A stretch of DNA of 64,000 bases. It comes from Thalassovita litoralis. Lineage in GTDB: Bacteria; Pseudomonadota; Alphaproteobacteria; Rhodobacterales; Rhodobacteraceae. The stretch covers positions 1 through 64,000 of the forward strand of contig NZ_FXTO01000001.1 in NCBI RefSeq assembly GCF_900182725.1, written 5' to 3'. A model generated the notes under the pieces. That model saw only the letters and a list, made by a program, of their open reading frames with translations. It searched no databases and was not told where the DNA came from. Positions 55,698 through 64,000 of this stretch are shown in pieces; position 1 is the stretch's first letter; every line of letters starts with the position of its first letter. Made by a program: the position numbers and the translations under genes.

Positions 55698-56573
55698 GGG
55701 CGTGGTCTGTGCTGACAGGCTTTGCATACGGGTTCCCGCCCCATCCATTTCGATCAGGAAATCAATCGTATCGGGATCGAACTGCGGATCAGGCAGCAAC
55801 CCGGTACACATCGCCAAAGCTGCAATTTCCGCCCTATTTCTCAGTTCAGCCTTGACCATCAGGCTGTGCATCCTCTGGCGCAGGGCAGAAATGGAAATGC
55901 CCAACTCAGCCGCAATCTGTTTGTCCTGCAACCCACGCCCGACCATCTGCAACAATTCGCGCTGCTTCTCGGTGATCTCGTTCCGTTCGTAAAATTCGTC
56001 GGTGAAATGGGTCATATAACGTTGATGCGCCACCATTGCGGCGACATTCAGCGTCCAGCCATGTTCTTGTAAAATAGCCATCATATCGGCCCGTGAATGA
56101 TCCCCCGAAAAGGTGATCAAGGCCGCCTGTGGGGGCGCATGAAGCCGCAACGGCACCGATAAACCCGCCCGAATTCCGCGCTCGGCAGCCATGCGCAGCA
56201 CATCACGCCGCCGCTGGGGCAGATCATGATAGTCCTCGATAAACTCTTCCCCGATAACGATCGGCGTCAAATGATGCAGGGCATGGCTGCGAAAGTAAGA
56301 CCACTTCTGAATATCGGGTTCTTTATTCAGTTCATTCAACCAAGTGGAATCGTATGACGTGCGAATAAACTGTGTCCGCCGCCAGTCCGAATAGCTGCTG
56401 GCCGCGATGAAGTCGATAAAGGGCAGCCCAACGCTGCGCCCCAATTCGACCAGCCGTTCCCACACTTGAACCGACCGCTCTGTTGTCTCCATATCCAGCA
56501 GAAAGCGGTGCAGCAATTTGGGCGTATAGGTTTCTGCCCCCAGCAAGTTCCTGTCTGAACGCTGTTGGGGCAT
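55686..56573 (-). CDS. LuxR-type transcriptional regulator (solo)
   Basis: 295 aa. N-terminal autoinducer-binding-like domain (about 25-190; IDFIAASSYSDWRRTQFIRTSYDSTWL contains the Tyr/Asp/Trp region), C-terminal LuxR HTH (about 205-260: ITEKQRELLQMVGRGLQDKQIAAELGISISALRQRMHSLMVKAELRNRAEIAALA). No luxI gene was found in the window, so it is a solo or responds to a signal made elsewhere. Starts 4 nt after the upstream partner gene. Confidence 0.85.
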   Translation of the reverse strand: MPQQRSDRNLLGAETYTPKLLHRFLLDMETTERSVQVWERLVELGRSVGLPFIDFIAASSYSDWRRTQFIRTSYDSTWLNELNKEPDIQKWSYFRSHALHHLTPIVIGEEFIEDYHDLPQRRRDVLRMAAERGIRAGLSVPLRLHAPPQAALITFSGDHSRADMMAILQEHGWTLNVAAMVAHQRYMTHFTDEFYERNEITEKQRELLQMVGRGLQDKQIAAELGISISALRQRMHSLMVKAELRNRAEIAALAMCTGLLPDPQFDPDTIDFLIEMDGAGTRMQSLSAQTTPSKK

Positions 56574-56577
56574 GGGG

Positions 56578-57036
56578 TCAGGTCGCTTCTTCTTCCAGGT
56601 GCAATTTCATTTCGATCAGCACCTTCTGTAATTCCAGCGTTTCCTTCAGCAAGCGCTTGGCCTCGTTGATGGTTATAATACCGTCCTGAATTGACTGGTT
56701 ATATTCCGCCATCAACATCGCAAAGCGGTGGCTTAACGCGATCACATCCGTATTAACCCCGCCCTTTTCGCCGGGATCATTCCGCCCCTCGTTATAGGAC
56801 AAGGAAATCCCTTTCAGATCGGCCAGCGCGCTGGTCACGTGCGGAAAGGACGCCACCTTTTCCAAGGCCGCCACAGCATCCAGCGGCATGAAGCGATCCG
56901 CATGTTCCGGGTTATCCGAATAGTAGCGCCCCAATGTGGCCTTGGACTTGCCTGTGATCTCACATGCCGCCTCGATCCCGACATCTTTCACCAATGCTTC
57001 GGTGTGTTTCTTCAGATATCCGGCGATACCAGCCAT
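56578..57036 (-). CDS. Phage-CII-like small regulatory protein
   Basis: 152 aa. Helical, with an N-terminal region that looks like a DNA-binding helix-turn-helix (EAACEITGKSKATLGRYYSDN) and a C-terminal helical oligomerisation part (INEAKRLLKETLELQKVLIEMKLHLEEE). It resembles phage regulatory proteins of the CII type, but I am not certain. Directly upstream of the LuxR solo and very likely co-transcribed with it. Confidence 0.6.
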   Translation of the reverse strand: MAGIAGYLKKHTEALVKDVGIEAACEITGKSKATLGRYYSDNPEHADRFMPLDAVAALEKVASFPHVTSALADLKGISLSYNEGRNDPGEKGGVNTDVIALSHRFAMLMAEYNQSIQDGIITINEAKRLLKETLELQKVLIEMKLHLEEEAT

Positions 57037-57396
57037 TCAACGTCCTTTGCCAACACCCCCGTTCGGGGGGAAAACCCTCTACCCTTTCCCATTACCCACT
57101 TTGCCGCCCTATGTCATTGAATAACAAGCGTCCAACAAGTTTCCCGGACGTCACAGTGATTGGAAAGATACAAGTTGCCGGGGATTTTACCGGTGTGTGC
57201 AAGTTCCCGCCTTTGTGTGCAGGCAGGAACCAGCCGGGCAACCGGCGAAACTGGCGGGCCTGCCTTTGGCGTGGTACCGATCATCCCCAGGGCTTCGGCC
57301 CGTCAGTCCTGCGTGTCGGGCAGGTCCGCCAGACCTACATTTTGCTGACCTCAGATCACGCTTGAAACTGCGCTGGGACAAGGCCAAAACCCACGC
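57037..57396. promoter_or_regulatory. Hairpin-rich leader upstream of tdk
   Basis: 360 bp between divergent genes, with three well-formed hairpins on the tdk strand: GGCAGG...CCTGCC enclosing GCCGG-GCAA-CCGGC (57222-57264, GNRA tetraloop), GGGC-TTCG-GCCC (57290-57301, UUCG tetraloop), and AGGTC-CGCCA-GACCT (57322-57336). No gene is supported. Confidence 0.5.
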
Positions 57397-57993
57397 ATGG
57401 CCAAGCTCTATTTCAACTACTCCACCATGAATGCCGGAAAATCGACGGTGCTGTTACAGGCGTCGCATAACTACCGGGAACGCGGGATGGATACCTATCT
57501 GCTGACCGCGCAATTCGACAACCGCGCGGGCGACGGACGCATTGCATCGCGCATCGGCATCGGATCGGACGCGGATACATTTGCCCCCGGCGAGGATCTG
57601 TTCAGCAAAATTTCCGCCCGTCTGTCACAGGGGCCGGTTGCCTGCATCTTCATGGATGAAGCGCAGTTTTTGGACAAGGAACAGGTTTGGCAACTGGTCC
57701 GTGTCGTCGACGACCTGAAAGTGCCCGTCATGTGCTATGGCTTGCGCGTGGATTTTCAGGGTGAGCTCTTTCCCGGTTCTGCCGCCTTGCTGGCTTTGGC
57801 CGATGAAATGCGCGAGGTTCGCACGATCTGCCATTGCGGGAAAAAGGCCACGATGGTGGTACGCATGGGACCAGACGGCAAAGCCCTGCGCGAAGGGGCG
57901 CAGGTTCAGATTGGTGGGAATGAAACCTATGTCAGCCTGTGCAGACGCCACTGGCGCGAAGCGGTCGGGGACCGCGCTGCACCTTCTGCTTAA
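57397..57993 (+). CDS. tdk: Thymidine kinase (type II)
   Basis: 198 aa. P-loop FNYSTMNAGKSTVL near residue 10, catalytic Glu in CIFMDEAQFLDKEQV, and the zinc ribbon (CHCGKKATMVVR...SLCRRHW). Phosphorylates thymidine in the salvage pathway. The ribosome site is weak, and the upstream leader is structured. Convergent with the indolepyruvate oxidoreductase gene. Confidence 0.96.
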   Translation: MAKLYFNYSTMNAGKSTVLLQASHNYRERGMDTYLLTAQFDNRAGDGRIASRIGIGSDADTFAPGEDLFSKISARLSQGPVACIFMDEAQFLDKEQVWQLVRVVDDLKVPVMCYGLRVDFQGELFPGSAALLALADEMREVRTICHCGKKATMVVRMGPDGKALREGAQVQIGGNETYVSLCRRHWREAVGDRAAPSA

Positions 57994-58044
57994 CCCCAAA
58001 TATGTTGCCCCCTGCTGCAATCCGCACCAAGGGGCATAGACCGA

Positions 58045-61000
58045 TCAAGCCGCCTTCTGGGCCTGTATCGCAGCCAACAGCGTTTCGCGGCGCTTGCCTG
58101 CGGCTTCTGCGTGACGTTCCCGAACATGCCCGTAACCACGGATGTGTTCGGGAAGCTCCAGTAGCTCTGTCAACTTGCCTGCTTTTTCTGCGGACCAGTT
58201 GGTCAGGGCAAAGTCGATATCGGCCTCGTAATCCGTCAGCAATTGCCGCGCCAGTTTCGCCTCGTCCGTATTGCGGAACGGGTCCAGCGCCGTGCCGCGC
58301 AGGAACCGCAGCCGGTTCAGCACGCCAAAGAACCGCATCGCCGTTTTGCCACGCACCGCGCCTTTGACCATTTTGCCGGTTTTTTCATCCCGCCCGCCAT
58401 AGGGCCACGCCCCGAAATAGAAGGTCAGGTCCAGATTGCCCTCGAACGCGTCATACAGCGATTTCTGGAAGGCGGGTTTGGAATACAGCCGCGCCACTTC
58501 CCATTCGTCCTTGACCGCCATCAGCTTGTACAGCCCCCGTGCCACGGCCTTGGCCGCTGCGTCAGGCAGGCCCGCGCGCTGCACCTGTGCCATCCGGTCG
58601 GCGTAGCGCCGGGTCAGGGCAGGTTTGCCGTAGGCCGTCAATTCCGTGGTCCGCTGGTCTATGATCTGAGCCAGACCTTGTTCCCGGTGCTGATCCAGCA
58701 AGACCGGCGCATTGCCGCCCATCATCCGCAGCGCCGCATCCGGGTCAGCATAGGCCAGCCGCCCCAGATCAAACGCCGTGCGGTTGCGGGCCACCGCCAC
58801 ACCGTTCAGTTCAATCGCGCGATGGATCGCTTCCAGTGACAGGGGGATGCCGCCCTGCTGCCATGCCGCGCCCATCAAAACCATGTTCGCAAACACCCGG
58901 TCGCCCATCACACGTTCGGCCAGCGTTTGGGCGTCCAGCCCCCGCGCCTTGTCACCCAATACGCGGGTCAGGCGCTGCAATTGTTCATCACCGTTCAGTT
59001 GCCAATCGGGGTTGGCCGAAAATTCTGATGTCGGCACAATCGTCATATCCGTGACCGCCACGGATTTGCCGGGGATCAGTTTCGAAAGGGCTTCGTCCCC
59101 TGCGGCCACCACCAGATCACAACCGATCAGCGCGTCAGCTTCGCCTGCGGCAATCCGGGTGGCCCGCATCTGTTCGGGGCTGGCGGCCAGCTTGATATGC
59201 GAATGCACCGCACCGTATTTCTGGGCCAGCCCGGTGATATCAAGGTTCGAGGCATAATACCCATCCGCATGGGCTGCCACGGCCAGCGTTTGGCCCACGG
59301 TCACAACCCCGGCCCCACCGATACCGGACACCAGAATGGACCAAGACCCATCGACCGGCGCCAGTTGGGGCATCGACAGGTGATCCACATCCACCCGTGC
59401 ATCAGCCACCTGCACCTTGCGCGGTTGTGCGCCTGTAACGGTCACAAAGGACGGGCAGAACCCTTCGACACAGGAAAAATCCTTGTTGCAGGACGATTGG
59501 TTGATCACACGCTTACGGCCAAAATCCGTTTCCAGCGGTTCAATCGCCATACAGCCCGACACGGTGGAACAATCGCCACAGCCCTCGCAGACCTCGGGGT
59601 TGATGAAGGCGCGCTTATCCGGGTCCGCCCATTTGCCGCGCTTGCGCAGACGGCGGCGCTCGGTCGCACAGGGCTGATCATAGATGATCACCGTCACGCC
59701 GGGCAGTTGGCGCAGTTCCTTCTGAATCAGTTCCATTTCCGTGCGCGGATGGATCGTGACGCCAAACCCGAAATCCTTACCTTCGTATTTTTCCGGCTCA
59801 TCCGCGACCAGCGCGATGCGTTCAATCCCTTCGGCCTTTAGCTGTTCCACCATCATCGGCGGCGAGATTTCACCGTCATGCGGTTGCCCACCTGTCATGG
59901 ATACGAACCCGTTGTGCAGCAGTTTATAGGTCATCGTTGCCTTAGCAGCCACAGCCGCGCGGATCGCCATCAACCCGGAATGGAAATAGGTGCCATCCCC
60001 CATATTCGCAAAAACATGCTGTTCGTTGGTAAAGGGGAACTGGCCCAGCCACATCGCCCCTTCGCCGCCCATATGACTGACCGAATTGGTTTTCATCGGA
60101 TCGCGCATCATTGCCATCGTGTGACACCCGATCCCGGCCAATGCCCGGCTACCATCCACCACCTGCGTTGAACGCCCATGCGGACAGCCCGCACAGAACG
60201 ACGGCGGGCGGATGACACCACCGCCCAATGCGGGCGGCTGGTCAGACTGGTTCGGCATCGACAGGCCACAATCCGGGTCCGTTTCACGGGCCACGCGGAC
60301 CAGAACGCTGCTGACCATATTCGGCGTGATTTCCCCAAAGCCGGGGAAGGCGCAATCGCCCGCATTGGCCGCAAAGGCCTGCCCGTCAAAGGTTTTCCCA
60401 ACGATCCGGGGCGTGTGATCCGATCCGTACAGAATGGCGCGGATTTGATCTTCCAGCAGGGGGCGTTTTTCCTCGACCACCAGAATGACATCCAGCCCCT
60501 TGGCAAAGTCGCGGATCGCCACATCGTCCAGCGGCCAGACCATCCCCACCTTCAGGCGGCGTACCGGCATATCGCCAATCCGGCCATCCCGATAGCCCAG
60601 CCCGGCCAGCGATTGATTCAGATCCTGCCATGCCTTGCCTGCGGCCACGATCCCGATCCGGGCATTATCCGGGCCATCCATCTGGTTCAGCCCGTTGGCG
60701 CGGGCATAGGCCAGCACCTTCCTTAGCTTCAGATCCCACAGCACGCGTTCCTGTTCCATGATCGGAACAAAGGGCTTAATCGCGGTGTCCGGTCCCTTAT
60801 CCTCGCGCAGGGTGATAACGGGGCTATCGGGGGCGACGTAAACGGACCCGCCGCCTTCCACCACATCTGTCACCAGCTTCATCCCGACAATGGTAGAGCT
60901 GTAGCGACTAAGGGCGATCCCGTGCAGGCCGTAATCCAGCACGTCCTGCGCATTAGCCGGGGCCAGCAGCGGCATCCCCAAAGAGGCAAAGTTCAGGTCG

Positions 61001-61488
61001 GAATAACACGCAAGGGTCGAAGATTTCGCCCCGTGGTCATCCCCCACCAACAAAAGGGTGCCGCCCTTGGCATTGGTTCCCGCCAGATTGGCGTGGCGCA
61101 GCGGGTCCATCGACCGATCCATCCCCGGTGCCTTGCCGTACCAGATGGAAAACACGCCTTCGACCGTCGCACCGGGGAATTTGCCCACCAGTTGCGATCC
61201 CCATGTGGCGGTTGCGGCCAGATCCTCGTTCACGCCGGGCTGGAAATGAATGTTGTGGGCTTTCAGTTCCTTTTCCGCCTGCCACAGGGACATGTCATAT
61301 GTCCCCATAGGCGACCCGCGATACCCCGAGATATAGCCCCCCGTATTCAGCCCCGCCGCCGCGTCCCGCTTGCGCTGTTGGATCGGCAAACGCACCAGCG
61401 CCTGCATTCCGGTCATATAGACCCAGCCTTCGTCTTGGCTCAGGCGGTCCGCCAAAGTCATCTCTAGCCGCTTGGTCAACTGGTTCAT
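58045..61488 (-). CDS. Indolepyruvate ferredoxin oxidoreductase (fused alpha/beta/gamma type)
   Basis: 1147 aa from the ATG at 61488 (AGGAG site). Long fused enzyme: N-terminal pyruvate-ferredoxin-like TPP region (GGYISGYRGSPMGTYD), a central TPP domain with FCAGCPHGRSTQVV, an iron-sulfur block CEGCGDCSTVSGCMAIEP plus further Cys (SSCNKDFSC), and a C-terminal gamma domain (VSGIGGAGVVTVGQTLAVAAH). Decarboxylates aryl 2-oxoacids to acyl-CoA and reduced ferredoxin. Divergent from the Crp/Fnr gene. Confidence 0.93.
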   Translation of the reverse strand: MNQLTKRLEMTLADRLSQDEGWVYMTGMQALVRLPIQQRKRDAAAGLNTGGYISGYRGSPMGTYDMSLWQAEKELKAHNIHFQPGVNEDLAATATWGSQLVGKFPGATVEGVFSIWYGKAPGMDRSMDPLRHANLAGTNAKGGTLLLVGDDHGAKSSTLACYSDLNFASLGMPLLAPANAQDVLDYGLHGIALSRYSSTIVGMKLVTDVVEGGGSVYVAPDSPVITLREDKGPDTAIKPFVPIMEQERVLWDLKLRKVLAYARANGLNQMDGPDNARIGIVAAGKAWQDLNQSLAGLGYRDGRIGDMPVRRLKVGMVWPLDDVAIRDFAKGLDVILVVEEKRPLLEDQIRAILYGSDHTPRIVGKTFDGQAFAANAGDCAFPGFGEITPNMVSSVLVRVARETDPDCGLSMPNQSDQPPALGGGVIRPPSFCAGCPHGRSTQVVDGSRALAGIGCHTMAMMRDPMKTNSVSHMGGEGAMWLGQFPFTNEQHVFANMGDGTYFHSGLMAIRAAVAAKATMTYKLLHNGFVSMTGGQPHDGEISPPMMVEQLKAEGIERIALVADEPEKYEGKDFGFGVTIHPRTEMELIQKELRQLPGVTVIIYDQPCATERRRLRKRGKWADPDKRAFINPEVCEGCGDCSTVSGCMAIEPLETDFGRKRVINQSSCNKDFSCVEGFCPSFVTVTGAQPRKVQVADARVDVDHLSMPQLAPVDGSWSILVSGIGGAGVVTVGQTLAVAAHADGYYASNLDITGLAQKYGAVHSHIKLAASPEQMRATRIAAGEADALIGCDLVVAAGDEALSKLIPGKSVAVTDMTIVPTSEFSANPDWQLNGDEQLQRLTRVLGDKARGLDAQTLAERVMGDRVFANMVLMGAAWQQGGIPLSLEAIHRAIELNGVAVARNRTAFDLGRLAYADPDAALRMMGGNAPVLLDQHREQGLAQIIDQRTTELTAYGKPALTRRYADRMAQVQRAGLPDAAAKAVARGLYKLMAVKDEWEVARLYSKPAFQKSLYDAFEGNLDLTFYFGAWPYGGRDEKTGKMVKGAVRGKTAMRFFGVLNRLRFLRGTALDPFRNTDEAKLARQLLTDYEADIDFALTNWSAEKAGKLTELLELPEHIRGYGHVRERHAEAAGKRRETLLAAIQAQKAA

Positions 61489-61856
61489 TCCCTTGCTCCT
61501 CTGTCGCCCGCACATGGCCCCGATCCGAAACCAGCCGCCACGTCGTTCATTCCCAACCGCAACTGTTCCTGAAACCCGGCGGGAAAACCAGATCACTGAC
61601 AGCAAAAAATTCTGAAAATTAATCAACGGCAAAACACCGTCTTACGTTGGAACAGGCGACGTCTTTTGATACAATTTCAACTTAAAGGCACCTATACCCC
61701 CCCCAAAGGGGCAGGCTATCGCGTCACACCTTGGGCCGAAGCCATCACACAAGGACGAAACCCGCGTTTCTGATGGTGCCTGACAGATACAGCCGCTAGA
61801 CCTTTGGCCCCCAATGGTCCAATACATTGCAAACCACATCTGGTATCCAGTCTGAT
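61489..61856. other. Intergenic region, ior versus Crp/Fnr gene
   Basis: 368 bp with no supported gene. Contains a weak CCCC-AAA-GGGG hairpin at about 61701-61711 and a loosely FNR-like word at 61666-61680 with a 5-nt spacer, which I do not accept as a site. Confidence 0.4.
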
Positions 61857-62555
61857 ATGCGCCCTGACGATCTGAAAATCATTCAATCCTCTTTGCTGTT
61901 TTCCGGCCTGCCCGGAAACCTGCAAGAAGACATCGCCCGCTCTGCCAATTCGCGGGAATATGATCGTGGCGCGACCATATTCTTGCAGGGCGAACAAGCC
62001 AGCGCGATCTATATCGTCGCCGAAGGCTGGGTAAAACTGTACCGCATTACCCCCAACGGGTCCGAAGCTGTCGTGGGGGTTTTTACACGGGGCCGTAGCT
62101 TTGGCGAGGCCGTCGCCTTTCGCCATGATATTTATCCCGTGTCAGCCGAGGCCGCCACGCAGTGCCGCCTGATCCGCATTCAAACCGAAGATTTCCTGCG
62201 TGGCATTCGGGAAAACCCGGAAATCGCGGTATCGGTTCTGTCCGCGACCTATGCACATTTGCACAATCTGGTGGCCCAGGTCGAAGCCCTGAAAGCCCGG
62301 ACCGGGGCGCAGCGCGTTGCAGAATTCCTGCTGGAACTGACCACCTGCGAAACCGGCCCCTGCGAAGTCGTCTTGCCCTATGACAAGGTATTGATTGCGG
62401 GCCGTTTGGGGATGAAACCCGAAAGCCTGAGCCGCGCCTTTGCCAAGCTGAAGGACCAAGGAGTCAAAATCGCTCAAAACCGCGCGGAGATTGACGATAT
62501 TGGCTTGCTTCGTGATTACGCCGAAGAAGACCCCGCAAATTCATGGGCCAGATAA
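61857..62555 (+). CDS. Crp/Fnr-family transcriptional regulator
   Basis: 232 aa from the ATG at 61857; an in-frame TTG at 61827 is less likely, and the ribosome site is weak. Cyclic-nucleotide-binding-type domain (about 10-130), dimerisation helix, and HTH_Crp with recognition helix E189-S-L-S-R193, which matches the FNR pattern for TTGAT/TTGAC half-sites. No FNR-type N-terminal cysteines, so it is more like the DNR/NnrR group, which sense NO with heme in known members. Convergent with nnrU. Confidence 0.9.
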   Translation: MRPDDLKIIQSSLLFSGLPGNLQEDIARSANSREYDRGATIFLQGEQASAIYIVAEGWVKLYRITPNGSEAVVGVFTRGRSFGEAVAFRHDIYPVSAEAATQCRLIRIQTEDFLRGIRENPEIAVSVLSATYAHLHNLVAQVEALKARTGAQRVAEFLLELTTCETGPCEVVLPYDKVLIAGRLGMKPESLSRAFAKLKDQGVKIAQNRAEIDDIGLLRDYAEEDPANSWAR

Positions 62556-63239
62556 TCAGGGAAGCGGACTGACGCCGATCACCGGCTGATGCAGGTGCCA
62601 CAAAGCCGCCCATGCCAACACCACGATCAAGGACCGGATAACTGGCGGAAACCCTTGTGGTTTCCATCGCCCTGTTAACAGCGCCGCCCCCGGAACCAAA
62701 GACGTATGGGCAATCCCCGCCTTCCACTCGGTTTCCCCCATCACCTTGCGCCGCCTGCGTTCGACAATCAGCATTCCCATCACGGAAAACCCGGCAAAGG
62801 TGCCAAACAGGATCACATGCGCCAGATCCCCGTTCGCCCACAGATGCACACCAGACCACAGCAACAACGCCCATAACAACGGTTGACGGGTCAGCCCCAC
62901 AATTCCCGGATGCTGTGGGTCAAACCCGCCTGAACGCCCCTCGAAAGCAAAAGGATTGGGGGCCGCCACGCCGAATGTGGCTAGGGCAATCACCAACGGC
63001 ATCACCAGATTAACGGCCCATCGGGCGGTTTGGGTTTGGTCCCACAGCGCCACGAAAGGCGCACGCCCTGCGGCCCAGATCACCCAAAACAGCAACAATG
63101 TAGATAAGACGCTGAACAGGATCGTATAGCCACGCGCACCCAAAAGCCGCACCAGCCCGTCCTTTACGCCGATAGCGGCGGGAATGCGGTGCGATCCCAT
63201 GAACAGCGCCATCGCGATTGCGAATTCGATCCAGCCCAT
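62556..63239 (-). CDS. nnrU: NnrU family membrane protein
   Basis: 227 aa with several hydrophobic segments. The start MGWIEFAIAMALFMGSHRIPAAIGVKDGLVRLLGARGYTILFSVLSTLLL and HPGIVGLTRQPLLWALLLWSGVHLWANGD match NnrU. Family members accompany nitric-oxide-related denitrification genes. Its stop is adjacent to the Crp/Fnr gene stop (convergent), and norF lies just upstream on the same strand. Confidence 0.9.
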   Translation of the reverse strand: MGWIEFAIAMALFMGSHRIPAAIGVKDGLVRLLGARGYTILFSVLSTLLLFWVIWAAGRAPFVALWDQTQTARWAVNLVMPLVIALATFGVAAPNPFAFEGRSGGFDPQHPGIVGLTRQPLLWALLLWSGVHLWANGDLAHVILFGTFAGFSVMGMLIVERRRRKVMGETEWKAGIAHTSLVPGAALLTGRWKPQGFPPVIRSLIVVLAWAALWHLHQPVIGVSPLP

Positions 63240-63252
63240 TTCTGCCCCCGTC

Positions 63253-63495
63253 TTAGCCTGCCGCTGCCAGCCCCATCATGCCCAGCATATACAGCCCCAG
63301 CACAAGGGCAAAGCCCCGGCTCCAGCTTGGGGCCTGCGCCAGCCCCAGATAGCGGCGCAGGATGATCTGCGCCTTGATCCACGCCAATGCCAGAATGGCC
63401 AACGCCGCCCAACCGCCTGCCACGCCAGACCATGCCAAAACGGTGCTGCCCAACGACAGCGCGATCAGAAACAGCCATGCTTGCGTAATGGTCAT
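63253..63495 (-). CDS. norF: NorF-like small membrane protein
   Basis: 80 aa from the ATG at 63495. Two to three hydrophobic helices; AWIKAQIILRRYLGL is the conserved feature of the cytochrome-oxidase subunit IV-like/NorF family. It supports NO reductase assembly or activity in known clusters. Starts 2 nt after the norE stop, so it is in the same operon. Confidence 0.85.
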   Translation of the reverse strand: MTITQAWLFLIALSLGSTVLAWSGVAGGWAALAILALAWIKAQIILRRYLGLAQAPSWSRGFALVLGLYMLGMMGLAAAG

Positions 63496-63497
63496 GC

Positions 63498-64000
63498 TTA
63501 CCCCAGCAAATACAGGATCGGGAACAGGATCACCCAAACCAGATCGACCATATGCCAAAAGGCCGTGCCTACCTCGGTATTGCGGGGGGTGGGGGCCAAG
63601 GCCACCAGCCCAAGGATGACAATCCCCGCCACCACATGAACCGCGTGGAACCCGGTCAGCAAATAGTAAAAGGTAAAAAACGAATGCGTTTCAAAGCTGA
63701 TCCCCTGCGCCGCCTTATCCGCGTATTCGATGGCCTTAATCCACAGGAACACCACCCCCAGCAACGCCGCCCCGGCCAGAAACAGCCGCGTGCGGGCGGC
63801 GCGCCCGGCCTCGGCCGCCTGCACGGCCAGCGCCGCCAGCCACCCCGAGGTGACAAGCACCACCGTATTGATCCCCGCCGCCGCCCGGTGCAGGTGCGAT
63901 TGCGCCTCGGCAAACCCTGCCACATCGGTCAGGCGCACCCCCATAAAAGCGGCCAGCCCCGCGCCGAACACCAGCAATTCGGACACGATCAGCAACCACA
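63498..64000 (-). CDS. norE: NorE-like heme-copper oxidase subunit III protein (partial)
   Basis: At least 167 residues are visible; the frame is open to the right window edge (VSELLVFGAGLAAFMG begins near the edge), so the start is outside. The HAVHVVAGIVILGLVAL and THSFFTFYYLLTGFHAVHV region is typical of cytochrome c oxidase subunit III/NorE. Part of a nor accessory cluster; norCBQD are presumably to the right. Confidence 0.88.
   Translation of the reverse strand, partial: WLLIVSELLVFGAGLAAFMGVRLTDVAGFAEAQSHLHRAAAGINTVVLVTSGWLAALAVQAAEAGRAARTRLFLAGAALLGVVFLWIKAIEYADKAAQGISFETHSFFTFYYLLTGFHAVHVVAGIVILGLVALAPTPRNTEVGTAFWHMVDLVWVILFPILYLLG

Noticed and set aside
55547-55855. Open frame overlapping the structured RNA and LuxR gene
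   Set aside because: Runs through the predicted terminator and antisense to the LuxR coding region; no ribosome site or family.
55085-57396. luxI-type autoinducer synthase near the LuxR gene
   Set aside because: No reading frame with a recognisable LuxI domain in this region or elsewhere in the window.
61666-61680. FNR-like box upstream of the Crp/Fnr gene
   Set aside because: The half-sites TTGAT and TTCAA are separated by 5 nt and one is degenerate, unlike the clean N4 palindromes elsewhere.
1-64000. CRISPR arrays, insertion sequences, integrases, phage structural genes
   Set aside because: No regularly spaced repeats, transposase or integrase motifs were found on reading both strands.

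Overview
The window looks like a chromosomal segment of a marine-type alphaproteobacterium of the Rhodobacterales (Roseobacter/Rhodobacteraceae group). The grounds are the family set seen in the translations (DUF6455, DUF3775, DUF1467, NorE/NorF/NnrU, a MutL with an endonuclease motif, a DinB with an extra N-terminal Cys pair motif, type-B L36), the moderately high GC, and several FNR/FixK-type palindromes. No insertion sequence, prophage, integrase or CRISPR array was found. Gene content is mostly core and metabolic; the accessory interest lies in regulation, small proteins and structured intergenic RNA candidates. || 1-9.2 kb: msrQ and msrP (periplasmic methionine sulfoxide repair) divergent from a DUF302 gene that has an FNR-like box; clpB, pyrF, a NUDIX hydrolase, dinB, an N-formylglutamate amidohydrolase-type gene, tRNA-Val(GAC) and ykgO (L36). 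|| 9.2-12.9 kb: phaC (PHB synthase) with an FNR-like palindrome upstream, then a secreted caspase-fold protein whose catalytic His and Cys both appear to be replaced, with two peptidoglycan-binding-type domains. || 12.9-24.5 kb: one minus-strand transporter locus (acyl-CoA ligase, LivG, LivH, a 75-aa membrane protein, LivM, substrate-binding protein, LivF, then a phenylacetate-CoA-ligase-like enzyme), divergent from a hybrid histidine kinase and an OmpR-type regulator. This reads as sensing, uptake and CoA activation of one carboxylic or aromatic acid. || 24.5-29.4 kb: WGR protein, amidohydrolase, histidine phosphatase and a saccharopine pathway operon (two saccharopine dehydrogenases with a SemiSWEET/PQ-loop protein between them). 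|| 29.4-41 kb: small secreted protein, DUF3775, rmuC, mutL, puuD with a divergent LysR gene, rhodanese, TauE/SafE with a divergent GntR gene, a DUF4405 membrane protein preceded by a long predicted RNA hairpin, then a tandem array of four Cys-rich DUF6455 paralogues with two FNR-like boxes, an IMPACT-family gene and an M48 lipoprotein. || 41-49.5 kb: DUF167, histone-deacetylase-like, nitroreductase, EI24, DUF1467 with methylmalonyl-CoA epimerase, a receiver protein, GNAT, and a DUF1501/DUF1800 pair. || 49.5-64 kb: aspS, carB, a roughly 600-bp intergenic region with a strong candidate structured small RNA, a LuxR-type solo regulator with a small upstream partner, tdk with a hairpin-rich leader, indolepyruvate ferredoxin oxidoreductase, and a denitrification-linked edge (Crp/Fnr regulator, NnrU, NorF, partial NorE). 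|| The best candidates for undescribed biology are the DUF6455 array with its FNR-like sites, the structured RNA at about 55507-55695, the hairpin leader at 37942-38046, the inactive-looking caspase protein, and the SemiSWEET in the saccharopine operon. All family names come from reading the translations; no search was run.
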